This document shows, in pieces, positions 1 through 12,300 of a DNA stretch of 64,000 bases; position 1 is the stretch's first letter; the number at the start of each line of letters is the position of its first letter. Under the pieces are notes generated by a model that saw nothing but the letters and a program-made list of their open reading frames with translations, was not told the DNA's origin and made no database searches. Where the stretch lies: positions 15,276,692 through 15,340,691 of the forward strand of contig NC_086258.1 of the NCBI RefSeq assembly GCF_021018805.1, read 5' to 3'. Origin of the DNA: Prinia subflava. Lineage: Eukaryota > Chordata > Aves > Passeriformes > Cisticolidae. The position numbers were made by a program, and so were the translations under genes.

Positions 1-1525
1 CCTTGCTCCAAGCCCAGCTGGAGGCAGAGATCTTACCACCTTAAACTGTGCTTTTTATTTCAAATAATATGCCACAGGCTTGGTTCCCTGGCTTTACACC
101 CTTCACTATCTTTCACACAGGTGCAAAATGGTCACATTTTGTTGGCCCAAGGACACGGGGTGGCACTGGAGCTGCAGGCTGGGGGTGGGAGCAGCAGCTT
201 TTCAGTAGTCAAACCTCAAACCCACTAAACCCCCTGTGGAAACACATCCCTGAACCACCTGCACCCTGTGGCTGTGTCAGGCTGGGCTTTCCTCACATTC
301 CCAGGCCAGCCCCGATGGTTTTACCTGAGATGCTGCTGGGCAGGTAGGACAGGGCAGGGCTGATTGAGAGGACACCTCACCCTGGAGTGCCCCAACACGT
401 AACAAAAAGGCTCCATTTTTCCCAAGGAAGGAGCATCCAGCATTTCTCTGGGCTGACAGTGTCTGCCCCGCTGTCAGGAGCATTTCCCAGAGCACTGGAC
501 CCCGGTGTTGGGCCATGCTCCCACAGACACAATACTCCCCTCAGGCTGTCTGAGGGGGCTGCCCACGGCACACTCCCCTCACTCCACACAGATCTTGCAA
601 AAAGCAGCCTGGAACCTAAGCTGCTCCTCACTTGTTACTCTTTTGACTCCAGCAGTAAAAATAAAGCCCAGAGAAGAGGCCAGGTGACTCAAACTGGAGA
701 TTGAAAGAAAAAATTACCTCAGAGTGTTGGTCGAGCAGGCGCTGGGCGTGTCCTCCACCACAACGCCTCACGGAGCCCGTTCCTCCAGCCATGGCGACGT
801 GGCGAGGCCTGGCCTGAGCCCACACCAGGCTCCTGAGGGGCTCTCTGGCCTGGCACTGGGACAGGTGACAGCCCTGTCACAGCCAGAGGTGTCCCAGCGC
901 TGTCCTGGTCCCTCACGGACAAGGCTTGCGGTGCTGCTCCCCTGCAGGTACACCCGGGAGCCTCTCCCAGGGGCTGCCCATGGCAGTTTTCCCTCAGGAC
1001 TGTCCTGGGGAAGCTGCTGCCTTCGGTTTTAGTGTGAAACTGCCCTCAGCGTGTGCCAGGCCAGGTCACACTGCCCCAGCTCCCCGCAGGACACAGCTCT
1101 GGCTGTGCCCTCCCCACACAGCTCACTGCCCCTCGGGGAAAGAGACACAGCACAGGCTCATTAGCTACATGGGCAGTAAATTATTATATTTAAGTTATAT
1201 TAAAAAGCTGGAGGCAAAAGGCTGCAAACAGCTCCCTTCTCATCAATTGAGAAGGGCAGCGCTGTGGGTGGAGAGATTAATGGGTTGCTCCTGTGAAGCT
1301 TCAGCTTGGAAATTTAACACAACTGTGGATGCCAGGTAAGGCATGCATTGAGCAAACTCCTTCCCCAGTGCCATCTGTGTAACTTATGCAAAGTTAATGA
1401 AGCTGGTGTTTGGGCAGGTGAGAATTGGGCAATCCTTCTTTAAATGAAGCACAGAAATAGAGGTGGACCAGGGAGGAAGGTAAGGAGAGACAATGAATCA
1501 GTCACCCACTACAGACAACGTTTTA
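1..1525. other. Downstream flank, nothing recognised
   Basis: GC-moderate unique sequence with short ORFs only, none with recognisable similarity. I looked for the mature sequences of miR-193a and miR-365, which lie downstream of RAB11FIP4 in human, on both strands and did not see them. They would be expected further left if synteny holds. Confidence 0.4.
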
Positions 1526-1547
1526 GTCATGCAGGGAAAGCAAATAA

Positions 1548-1553
1548 TTTATT
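1548..1553 (-). terminator. Candidate distal poly(A) signal AATAAA
   Basis: The minus strand reads TGTAAATAAATTATTTGC, with AATAAA at 1553-1548. About 30-50 nt further comes GTTGTCTGTAGTGGGTG, a GU-rich element of the kind CstF binds, so cleavage near 1525-1535 is plausible. A second AATAAA lies 62 nt upstream at 1615-1610. The signal overlaps a Pumilio-type motif (TGTAAATA, 1557-1550). Confidence 0.5.
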
Positions 1554-4500
1554 TACATATCTGATTGTACATTACAGCTACCTGAAGGATCCACAGAAGC
1601 AAGGACAACTTTATTGTCCCTGGAAAGTATTTCATCAAAATACAGAGAAAATAGTGTAATGGCACATTGCAACAGCACTGACATCACTTCACCAATGTTA
1701 TAAATTACAGAATGAGATTAAAAATAGTCATATGCCACTTTTTCTGGCTGCTTTTTTTCAGTAACAATGGAGCAAGTGAACTTTGCTCATTTTCATACCA
1801 AGCAGCCTTTGAAATAAAAAATAAAACCACCTCCGTACTTCTAAGGCAGCTTTATATTCTGTGAAATGGGTGTCAAATTCAGTCAAAAAATTTCTGCTCT
1901 GTGAGAGTGGAACGTGTTCTTTTATAGATAAAAGCTTTGGGTTTTTGGAAGATTTAGGGGATATTGATGATATTTTTCATTGAGACTTACCACAGTGTAT
2001 TATCTCACTGTGTCTGGAGTCTGGTGAGTAGGGTATTGATGAACAACAAGGTGTGAGAGAAGAACAATTGGAGGATCTCATCAAATGAGCAGGGTCAACA
2101 CTCAGAAATGAAACCTCCAGCTCAAGATGAGGATGCTGGTGGAGGGAAGGACACTTCTAGGACCAGGTCCCTGGTTGCCAGAGTTACAGATGTCCAGGCT
2201 CACAATGCATCTACACAGCTTCCCAAATGCCGCAGGAGAGTGCTGTGCTACAACCCCAAGGGAAGAAATTTACTCAGCATTTGCCAAAATGTGGAGAGCG
2301 AGACACTCCATCTCTCATATCTGCAAGAGGAAAATCTCCAGTCATGCAGGTCCAGGGTCTGTCCTTAGGAAACGCTGCCACAGAAGCCAGGGAGGGAAGA
2401 AAAGGAGTAACTAAAGCGTTTTAGGCACTCTAAGATGGAGAGTCTATGCATTGGTAATGCTACTTCTCTTTCCATTTCAATGGGCAAAGTAAATAACTTG
2501 CCTGATCCCACAAAAATAATCCCAGAATGGAAGTTAACCTGAAATGGGCAATGTGTTCAAATGAGGTTTTGGTCTGGTGCCCATTTCAAGTATAAAAGGA
2601 AGCAAATTGGCTTTAATGGAAATAAAAACTATAATCACCAAATCAGGACTGTAACATTTAATTGTTTTATTATTTTGAATTAACTGAAGCCAACAAGTGG
2701 ATAGAATTGGTCTCATAGCGATACTAAAACAATAAACCTGCAGAGTGTGTGTGACATTGCCTTACTAGAGACCAACCATCAGACACAACATTCCTAAAAG
2801 ACAACAAAGAACTGCTAATTATGTTAAATTTCATTTGCTATGTAATTTAGACCATGACCTAGTGCTTCTAAAAAAACCTGTACAAAATGAGTATTTTTTA
2901 CATCTCAGAGGCACATGAATACAAATCTGATCTATTTTATATATACACATGTACATTACAAGAAACCAGATGATTCAAGAAGTGTATATAAAAAGTGTCC
3001 AAAACCAGATGATAAAATGTGAAAATAAAATGTATCTTCACAACAGAGAAGTAAAAGGCACAAGTACTAAAATATGTAACCATGCAAAAAACGTGACTAG
3101 TCTGTGCAACAGAGAAAAACAAATGGCTCTCACAACTGATTTTACAGTAATTCTCAAAATGTCTCAGTATTTAAATATATATCAGTGCAACATTTACTGC
3201 CCTGTAGTGTACTGAAGTGTCCACAGGATACTAAACTCTTGGTTCTCCTTCTGATATCCTTTCTCCAAAGCCAGAATAATTTAGCTATGGATAAGGTAGC
3301 AAATAAATCAGAGCTGATGCTGTGGAGTGTAAGATCATCACTGGGAGGAGGAGTGTCTGCAGCCCCCGTTACCATCACAGATCTGTCCCCCACAACAGTC
3401 CCCTGCCACCCTCACTGGGGCACAGCAGCTCTGAGGGGTGTCCAGGGTGTCACTGTCACTGTCTGGGTACAGTGACAGCTCAGGTGTAACAGCTGCTCCG
3501 CTCACAGCACCTCCAACCCAGGGCTAGGTGTCCAAATTACACTGCAGAAGCCCACATTTGTTAATGTTTTCATTTGGTTTAAAGTTTAAGTAAAAACTAA
3601 TCTAACAGTGTGTTTGGCCAGGTACTACTCCCACAGCTGAACAAAAGCCCCGGAGTGCAGTCAGCACGGTGAAACCCAGGGTGCAGGGAGCACCAGGAGC
3701 CCTGTCAGCTGGCTCCACACTGTGGCAGGCTATGGTAGCGTGGCCCTGCCTGCAGATTTTGCCTGCAGATCCTCCCGGGCTGCTGCTGTGAGCTGTGCCG
3801 TGTGCTGGCCATGCTGAGCTGCACACCTGAGCCTCCCAGAGTGTCACTGGAGCGTGCAGTGGGACACTGGACACAACTGAGGCACATCCCAGGGCCCCCT
3901 CACCTGGGCCACCTTCAGGATTACTCACCCTACCTGCTTGTACACCATGAGAATCAGCTGCAGTGTTCTGTCATGTACATGGGACACGACCACAAAAGAG
4001 GCAAGGACAGGACTGGCCTGGTATAAAGAAGACAGGACTGAAATTCTTGCCTTGGTAGCTAAAGTCACACTGAAGCCAGGAATATTGAATTTGTCCCTCC
4101 CATCTGTTTAAAGTGCTGCCCCAAGGCACACATACCCCTGACAGTGGCTGGGAACAAGACCAAGAGTGTAAATGTCAACAGAACCCTGAGGAAGAGTCCC
4201 AGAAAGAAACAACTCTCTTGCACATCGGTGCAAGTCCCAGTGCATTATGCAGAATGACAGGATTCAGACCCAACACCCACTGCAGTCCCCAGCAAGCTCT
4301 AAAGGTACATGCAGAGTTTCATTCACTAGAAACCCATGCATGATTTAACAGCAAACTGCTCCTAGGATCAATATTTTTAATTCAAAAATACTGAGATGCA
4401 AAGGAACAAAATGTCAGAACTGTGGAACTATGTCCTTTAAAACCAACCAGCTGTGTTACATCACCTGTTATGATTTCCTGACAATGTTTCTTGAGTAACA

Positions 4501-5486
4501 GATGACTTGACAAGAATACAAGCATTGCTACTTACACCAGGAATTGCTCAGTTAAAGTCAGAGTCAAGTTTTCACTTAAATCAGTATAAGCCAAGCCACT
4601 GATTTGGCAAGTGTTTGATCAGCTGCTACTTCCTTCCTTCCTTGGAAAAAAATCCCTCAGACCACACCATACAGTATTTGTTTTAAGAGAAAACCACTGT
4701 ATATTCACTGCCATACAAGAATGTAAAAAAAGCACCCTTTTATTTGTAAATTCTAGTTCTTAGACTCATCACATGTCACGGGCACTGTGATGTACAGACC
4801 ACTGAGCAGTGCCTCGTGTAGCAGCCCACAATGTGTGTTTATATATCAGCTTCCAAGCCCTCATTTACAAACCAGGTTAGGGAGCCTAAATACTGTTGGT
4901 CTAGATCCTCTCTGGAGAGCAATGCAGTTCTACCAAAGTAAATGGAGCATTGCTGCACTCAGACAGCAAAATATTTGTTGATACACATCTATGAGAATTA
5001 ATAATGCTGTGTTCAACTCCCTGCAGAGCTGGCTGAGAAATATCTGATTTTTTCCCAAAGACCATGAAAGGAAAAGTTGGCAACCAAAGTGCATTAGATG
5101 CTGGTTTTTTGTTTTTTGGTTTTTTTTTTGAAACTTCCTACATATTTGCATATTAAAAATTCCTTAAAAATAGATGGGATGGTTACAGTTCATCAATGTT
5201 GCACTTCAAGACAAATCCTCAAACAGCTTCCGTCTTAAATAGAAGCTATTCAAAAAGCTGAAAAGTCATCTTTTGATGTCAAAGCAATTTTGAATCAGCA
5301 TCATTCTGAAATCAGAACTAGGCAACAGCTGAAGACTGAAGTCTGGAGGGAAGCAGCCAATACCAGAAAAATCTTGAGAGACCACATTTCAGGTGTTCTT
5401 TAAGGGCAAGTTTTGAAAGAGGTGATTTTTCTGCAGTACCTCGTGTGGGACTAGCCAGACAGGCAGCTTCTAGCCAAAAGCCAGCC

Positions 5487-5500
5487 TTTTTTTTTTTTTT
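5487..5500. repeat. T14 homopolymer (A14 in the mRNA sense)
   Basis: Fourteen T on the plus strand, inside the predicted 3' UTR. In the transcript it reads A14 and could be primed by oligo-dT. Confidence 0.9.
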
Positions 5501-8500
5501 CACTGTCTAGAAATACCTGCAGTGGTTTGCAGCAGGTTTGACTAGAATCTCATTTAGCTTTTCAGAATTTAAGGTCAAATGAACCAAGGAACAGATCAAG
5601 ATACAGTACCTAGGATTGTGTTTGCATCCCCAAGGGTTAAACAGAACCATGGGTTTGACACAGGAGTGTCTGCTGCATTTGTGTATTGCTAGGAGGAAAT
5701 GATATTTCTGTGTCTGAAGGGATTTACCCAGGGAAGGGAGGCCCTTGTTCCACCAACACTAACACTGACAGAGGCAGGCTGTACTTTCCTGGCCAGCCTG
5801 AGAGCACAAAGGATATCCACAACAAAGAAGAAATTTATCAGAGAACAGACAGCAAAATTAGTGTCTCCCTATTTGCAACATCTCCTGTCTGCTCTGCCAG
5901 TGTCTGTCTGACACTTGATCAAAATATGCACTCTCTGCAACACTGATATCAGATTACTCTTTTCCCTGCCCCAGTGAGCCATCAAGTGATCTTTTATTAC
6001 CAAATGACCTGCATGTCATAAAACATGATGACTTCTTTTCTGGGATAAAAGGGTTCTCCAGGGCTTCAGCTGCAAGACAAGTTAGTCTAAAATCTGTAGT
6101 TACTCAGTCTGAGAATGCAATTGCTAATTAGTATTTTTAGAGGTGGATACCTTAGAGGAAAATATATCTGCCAGTGAAATGCCTCTCCCACCTCCAACTC
6201 ACATTATTTGTCAAACATAGCAGTATCTGGATATGATTTCCACAGTAACAGATGGCAGTACGACACCAAGGGCCCCACAGGAGCAGAAGGATACCTCCTT
6301 TACACCATAAAACACAGCTACAAACACCACCAACATGGTGGTAAGACATCTCTTCAAATGCAAACACTGGAGCAAGGAAGAGCTTCTAAATACTAACACA
6401 GCTGGGCACAGAGCTGAATAAGAAGTCTTGCAAGTTTTAAGGAATTTCCACTGCTGGGTACCCTTGGCTAGAATATCACTTTCAGGATATCAGCCAGATT
6501 CAGTGACTATTTGTCACTACTAATGACTATTCACCTCCTACATAGAATTATCTGGACAAAAACTAAGCTATCACTACACTCATGTCTTCTGTTCGAGTCC
6601 ACGGGCTTTGCTTTCAGTGAAACACTCCTCAACATTTGCTGATGTTCCACCCTAATGGGAATGTGCTTTAGATCACTGGAATTTTGAAGCAGAGCCCAAT
6701 TTACTTAAAAATAATTAGGGTAAAACATTGTCACCAGCCTATGCTGCAAGAGCTTCACTTAGTGAACTGCACTGCATGAGAGCAGGACAAAACCAGCCAG
6801 CTCCAGGCTGCTGGGTGACCCAGCCCTGCCTGCCACTGCTGTCTGCCACAGCTCCCTGACACTGTGGAAATTCTCTGTGGCCTCAAAGGATGAAGTCCTT
6901 GCACTACCCACAGACAGCCCTGGCAGAGGGAAATGCCATCCCTGAAGTGCAGGTGGGAAGTCCTGCAGGCAGGGAGCACTGAGCTGGCTGCACTGCTCCT
7001 CTCCCACCTTCGGGGTGGCACATCCAGGAGCAGCAGCAGGTGGGAAAGGTGGATGTGTGGGATTTCCACGGGGTTCCACTACTCCTGCACAAAGAGAAGG
7101 GTTACATCTGCTGCAGGGTTACATCTGACACCATTCCCGGGTGGCAAAGGAGGGGTCTTTAAATCCTTTCCTCCACGCTTCCGCAGCCTCAGGCCCTGTG
7201 ACACCACATTCCCCCCAGAGCACTGCAGACCTCTGTGGGCTGGGATGTTGTGTCCCTCAGTCATTCCTCTGGTCCCTCTCTCCTTCCACTTACTTTACAC
7301 CTGCCTATGCAGATACATAGAAACAAACTTTTCATTTTCTTGCCTTCAAGAAAGCCTGATTTCACTGTGTCCCCTGCTTCCCATCACTCCAGTAACACAG
7401 CACTGAAGGCAAGAGCACAGAGACTGCAGAAAATATATATATATTTACATCCGTAACTGAATACAGTTTTATGTATTCAAATTCAGGAAAAATGCATCAC
7501 ATATACACACCAAGATACATCAAGAGAATACTAGGGGCAAGACACTGCCAACAGCAAGAAATACACAGAAAAGCACAGTCATTGCTACTGTAACATTCTT
7601 CTGGGGAGTGTATTCAATAGAGGAAACATCTCTATGCACTGGGGAAAGCCAGATACTCTGGCCGATTTTTCTGTGCCAGTTGGTGTGAATCAAAAGAGTG
7701 AAACTTTTAAAAAAAAGTGCATGGAATAAAACTTGTTTTTAGCATTCAACTACCCAAACAATTCCATAAGCTCCTTATATAAGCTACATAATTAATTAAA
7801 AACGTCCTAGCCCTACAGTATAGATCCAGCTCTGAAGAACACAGGCACATGTTGAAGTCATCCCTATTTAAGGCAGCATTTAAGCACACGCTCAACTTTA
7901 AAGCTTAATGTTCTGTCCCACTGACACCCATGAGCAGATGCAGCACACACCTAAAGTTAAGCACCTGCACAAGTGCTCGTCTAAATCAGGACGTGTTCCC
8001 TGCTCAGAGCTGTAGATATGCACGTGTGTGCTCAGTCTGGACTGGCAACTCCTGCAAGATGAAGCTCTTTTTCTTTTTCCTGCCCTACAGGTAAAAGCCA
8101 CTCCATATCAGACTGTCCTCCACTGCTGTGCCAGGAACCAGCCGTAGCTCTGCACAGCCTGCACAAAAAATGCCATTCTCAAAGGAGTGCAGCTGTCTGG
8201 GGTGGGAAAGCAACTCAGCATGTCATGTCGAGGGCTGCTCCTCCTCCTCCCCCTGAAGTGAGAGATTTCATGCAAATTTTTGTTGCCATCATTGTTCTGT
8301 TTATTTATTTTTTCTTTTTTTGGTAAGAACTGGAATGTGTTCCTTCAGTGAAATCTTTAAAATCAGGGTGAGGGGAAGGGGCAGAATTCCAGAATTCATC
8401 TCAATGGCCCATGATATACCCCTGAAAATAGGGGAACAGATTTGCAAAGCTCTTTGCCTCAACGCTACAGGGACCCAGGCATAAAAAACACACATGCACA

Positions 8501-9201
8501 CACACTAGAGAGCAGGCTCAGAGCATCCCAAAGCAGGCTCCAAAGTGATCTTACATCAAAAACACTTTGTGCTGACAGTGGCAAACAAGTGGATGGTGAT
8601 TTTTCATAAATAGCAAAAATTCTGCAATATCTTCCTTTTCTTCCCATTTACTTTGTGTCTTCTCCCAAAGTTTGTTTTTTGTTGTGTTTTTGTTTTGTTT
8701 TTTTAATCTGATGTGTGGTTTAAGTACTAAAACTAAATCAAATAGGAAATTACACAGTCAGCACCAGTCAGGAACTGAACCTGGGTATGTCAATTGGTTT
8801 GTGGTACCCAAATTCCTGGAAGAACGAAGAAAATAATTCTTGCACCTAAAGTTAGGGCCACATCCATATGTTTCCATTGTCTTTTTTTTACCTTTACAAC
8901 TAGAGGTAGAGTCATTTTGTCCAGTATCTAAAACAGCATGATCCAGTTATATTGTTATTACATTAATATACAGTATCCATCTCATCACAGGTATTGAAAG
9001 TGCATGGAAAAAGTCTAACCAAGCCAATTCAATGACAAATAACAGTGTACCAAACATCATATAAACACACCCGCGCACCCACACTCACACCTAGTGTGTA
9101 TATATATTTATAGATTCATTTACAGTATCAGAGTGCTGCTTAGATCCAGTGGCATGTGCAGAAATATCAGGCAGTTGCTGCTTTTCCTTCTCATATTCTC
9201 T

Positions 9202-9318
9202 TCAATTCTTTATTTCCAAGATAGATGGATTGTGGTCCAGGATTGCCAAAATTATCTTGTCCATATACTGTCGCAATCTGTAATTTATCTCTTCCTGTTC
9301 TTTGAGGGCCTCCATGAG
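9202..9318 (-). CDS. RAB11FIP4: RAB11FIP4 last coding exon, Rab11-binding domain and stop
   Basis: This part is 117 nt, from acceptor GTGTTTTAG through 38 codons to TGA at 9204-9202. It encodes LMEALKEQEEINYRLRQ and then YMDKIILAILDHNPSILEIK plus a final Asn. This is the FIP-RBD, an amphipathic helix whose hydrophobic face (Ile, Leu, Ile, Leu) binds the switch regions of active Rab11, followed by a short C-terminal hook. Human ends in His rather than Asn. The exon continues into the 3' UTR without a visible splice. AATAAA occurs within the last codons (9214-9209) but is unlikely to be used. Confidence 0.97.
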   Translation of the reverse strand, partial: LMEALKEQEEINYRLRQYMDKIILAILDHNPSILEIKN

Positions 9319-12300
9319 CTAAAACACAACAATTCCAAGTTACTCCTGAAACATTCACAGTACTTTATGTAACAGTCTGAAACTGAGACAGGTGAGAGAC
9401 CAGTGCCTGCTCAGGATGACCAATTCTTCTTGTGACAGGTTTTCTAACTCAAGCTCCTCCCTGAATCTGTATTAGAAACAATTCTGTATGTTACAGACCT
9501 TTGCTATCAAAGGTGGTGGTGAGCAGTCATCTCCAAGGATCTTCGGGCAGGTCATTTGAAACAAGCTCCCCACCTACCATGCCAATCCATCCTGCATCCA
9601 TATCATGCATCAACTGCTTCATCTCAAAGCAAGAGCTTCATGATACTCAGACTTTTTCATTACTACTGAAATCTAAAGGTGTTTGCATGAAAGGCTGATG
9701 AACACAACAAGTATTTTCAGTGTTTTGCACTGAAGTATGTGCTTCCTCTGGATCATGTGCATACTCTCAAAAAAACCCCAAAACAAACACAACATACTGC
9801 ACAAGAACAACCCACTGGTATTAAATACGTTTCACCAGATTTTTGGGCTGTATAAGACCCCTCAACGCCTGCAAAGATGAAGACTGCTTTGCTTTTTATC
9901 TCTGAATATTTAATGCCAAACTGACAAAGCTGCCAAGGTGTGTCAAAGCCCCAGATCCTCCTAAAGCTCCTGTTATTTGCCTGTCCATAAGACTTCACAG
10001 AAGTCCCACTCTGAATCTTCTTACCTTTGTTCTGAGAATACAGGAAAAATGGCACAATGGGAACAGTTTGTGCAGGTCTGTGAGGTTTTGCTGAGTCTGG
10101 GCCACAGCTTTCAGGCACTTTCCTCCTTTAAAGGGGGAGTGCTGGATACTCCTCGCTTGAGCCAGAGCCACGAGATTGAGAGGGACAAGTCAGAATTTTC
10201 TTGACAATAGCAAAAGCCAGTTTGCTTTTACCTAATTAGAGATCAACAAGCAAACAGCCTTTCTTCACAGTGCTCTGGTTCAGCAAGAAATTAAGTTCTC
10301 AAGTATGTACTTCAAGGGCCTTCATTCACTTCAGAGCCTGCCCAGGAGCTAAGGCTGACAGGTCAGTCCAGTACAGACTGGGTAAAAGGACTTTTCTGTC
10401 TCACAACTTTTCTTGATGAAGAAATGGAAAGTTCTGTCTGAAGAGACAGAGCCTCAAGGACAAACAATTCCTTTGATCTCCTTCACCACTCACCTGTCTC
10501 CTTTCCTGGGAGTTCTCATGTATCCACTGGCCTGATCTCACAACCTGTCCTGGAGCTCAGAGGCAGCTACACCAGCTGGACTCAGCCCACATACAAATGG
10601 GTCTCCCAAAATATCTTTCAAAGCATTACCAAGTTATTATTTGCACTCAAGTTACTTTCTCCAAGAATTGAGTTCTGCTGCAGGGAATATATAGCTCAAA
10701 CATATATCTAAATGACAGCTTGTTACTGAAGTAACTTAGAACTAAATCTAGAACAGAAAGTAAAAATTAAAGTAACTACCAATGGCCATTTTTGTATGAA
10801 ATTAATGTCATACTCTGACATTACTATAGAAGATACAAGATGTTAGAACTGTAAAACAGTTCACTGAGATTTTAATAATTCAAATTTTTTATGAGAGAAA
10901 AATGGGAGAGTTATAATGTAAGGATACCAAAACAGTGTTAGATTTAAGGCAATCTTCTAACACCCTTGAACTCCTAGAAAAGCAGAATTTTCTGTTGCTC
11001 ATTTGTCAGCTCCAGACAGTTCAACCTTGACAGTTAATTACTTTGAAAATTCCATATTCTTGGACATAGTACCTGATTAGAAAAGCACATTACCTCATCT
11101 CTCGATGCAGAATCAATTTCAGCAGCCAGTGACTGGGCTTTTGTTTGCGTTGCAAAGAGGTTTTTAGCTTCATAAAGACTGAGGCTTAGAATCTGTCCAT
11201 TAAGGTCATCATTTTGGTCACGAAGTTTTTGATTCTCCTATTTAGGGATGAAAAGACATTGTTTTTCAGGTTCTTCGTACAAGGTTTCATTAAAAAAAAA
11301 ATTAGCATCACAGGTATCTTGGCTGACATACAGCTGCAGCTGACTGCAACTCTTACCTCCAGTGACAAAGCCCCCTGCCTCAGTTTTCCTGGGGCAGGAA
11401 ATTATTTACATTTTACAGATTATTTACATCACCAGTGCAAAGAAGTCCTGCACAGATGCAATGAGGCTCTTGTGCTTGTGTGAGAAGGGGGGGACAAAAT
11501 CTGTAGGCAGGGTGCTTGGGCTTGCATTTTTCAAGGCATTCCTGTACATTTGATGTGGATTGAGAAGCCCTTCCCTGCTCACCTGCTTCAGCCGTTTTAT
11601 CTCGTGCTCCATTTCCACCTCTCTGGTTTTGGCATTGAATTCACTCAAGCTGGAGGAGGAGCTCCTCCCACGGCCAGGACGTTCACATTCCAGCTTGTAC
11701 AGCTGCAGGTGCTCCAGCTCCTTCCGCAGGTCTTCGATGAGCTGTGGGCAGCAAACAGGCCTTGTCTGTGCAGCCCTCCCTGCAAACAGCCCCTCTGTAC
11801 TCAGGCAAAAGCACTCCCTGAGCCTGGCTGAGGCCACAGTCCAAAAACACAGCCTTTCTCCTCTTCTCTTTGCAGGCACAGGTCCCCTAAAGTGCCCCAG
11901 AGCTGGCAATGGCTGTGAGTGCTAAGCTTCATGCCCAAGAAGCATCACTTCCCTTGCAAACAGAGCATGGGAAATGTTAGGGCACACAGTTCTTAGAGAG
12001 CTGTAAACACTCTGGGTCAGGGATTGGCACTTATTAAATATTCTTGCAGGATTCATTGCTCTGTGGGCACCCTCACCACAGAAACACAATCCAGCACAGC
12101 CTCACTGGATGTGGTATTCTCAGTGCTCATCCTGTCTGCCCACTCTTTCTCAGTGGGGCTTCCATGCAGGTGATGTGACTGCCTGGTCCTACGCCCTCTC
12201 CACACTCACCTCCTGCGTGGCCTCCCTCTCCTTGTTGAACTCCAGCCGGTTCTGCCGCAGCTTGTCCATCATCCTCTTGTACAGATCCATCTCATCCTTC

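Larger units (their letters stand above)
1526..9201 (-). other. RAB11FIP4: Probable long 3' UTR of RAB11FIP4
   Basis: From the stop codon leftwards there is no frame with family similarity and no convincing splice acceptor. The region is AT-rich with long T-rich runs on the plus strand (5104-5129, 5487-5500, around 8300-8320 and 8671-8706). Minus-strand AATAAA signals occur at 8305-8300, 5998-5993, 4744-4739, 1615-1610 and 1553-1548. I take the last as the distal end because a GU-rich element follows. Human RAB11FIP4 is known to me as having a multi-kilobase 3' UTR, which fits. The extent is inferred; earlier cleavage sites are likely used as well. Confidence 0.5.

Noticed and set aside
1..9200. 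miR-193a / miR-365 hairpins expected downstream of RAB11FIP4
   Set aside because: Searching by eye for their mature sequences on both strands gave no match; they probably lie further left.
9209..9214. AATAAA overlapping the last codons as a poly(A) signal
   Set aside because: It lies within the coding sequence; cleavage would occur just after the stop, and no clear GU-rich element is seen. Coincidental EIKN codons explain it.
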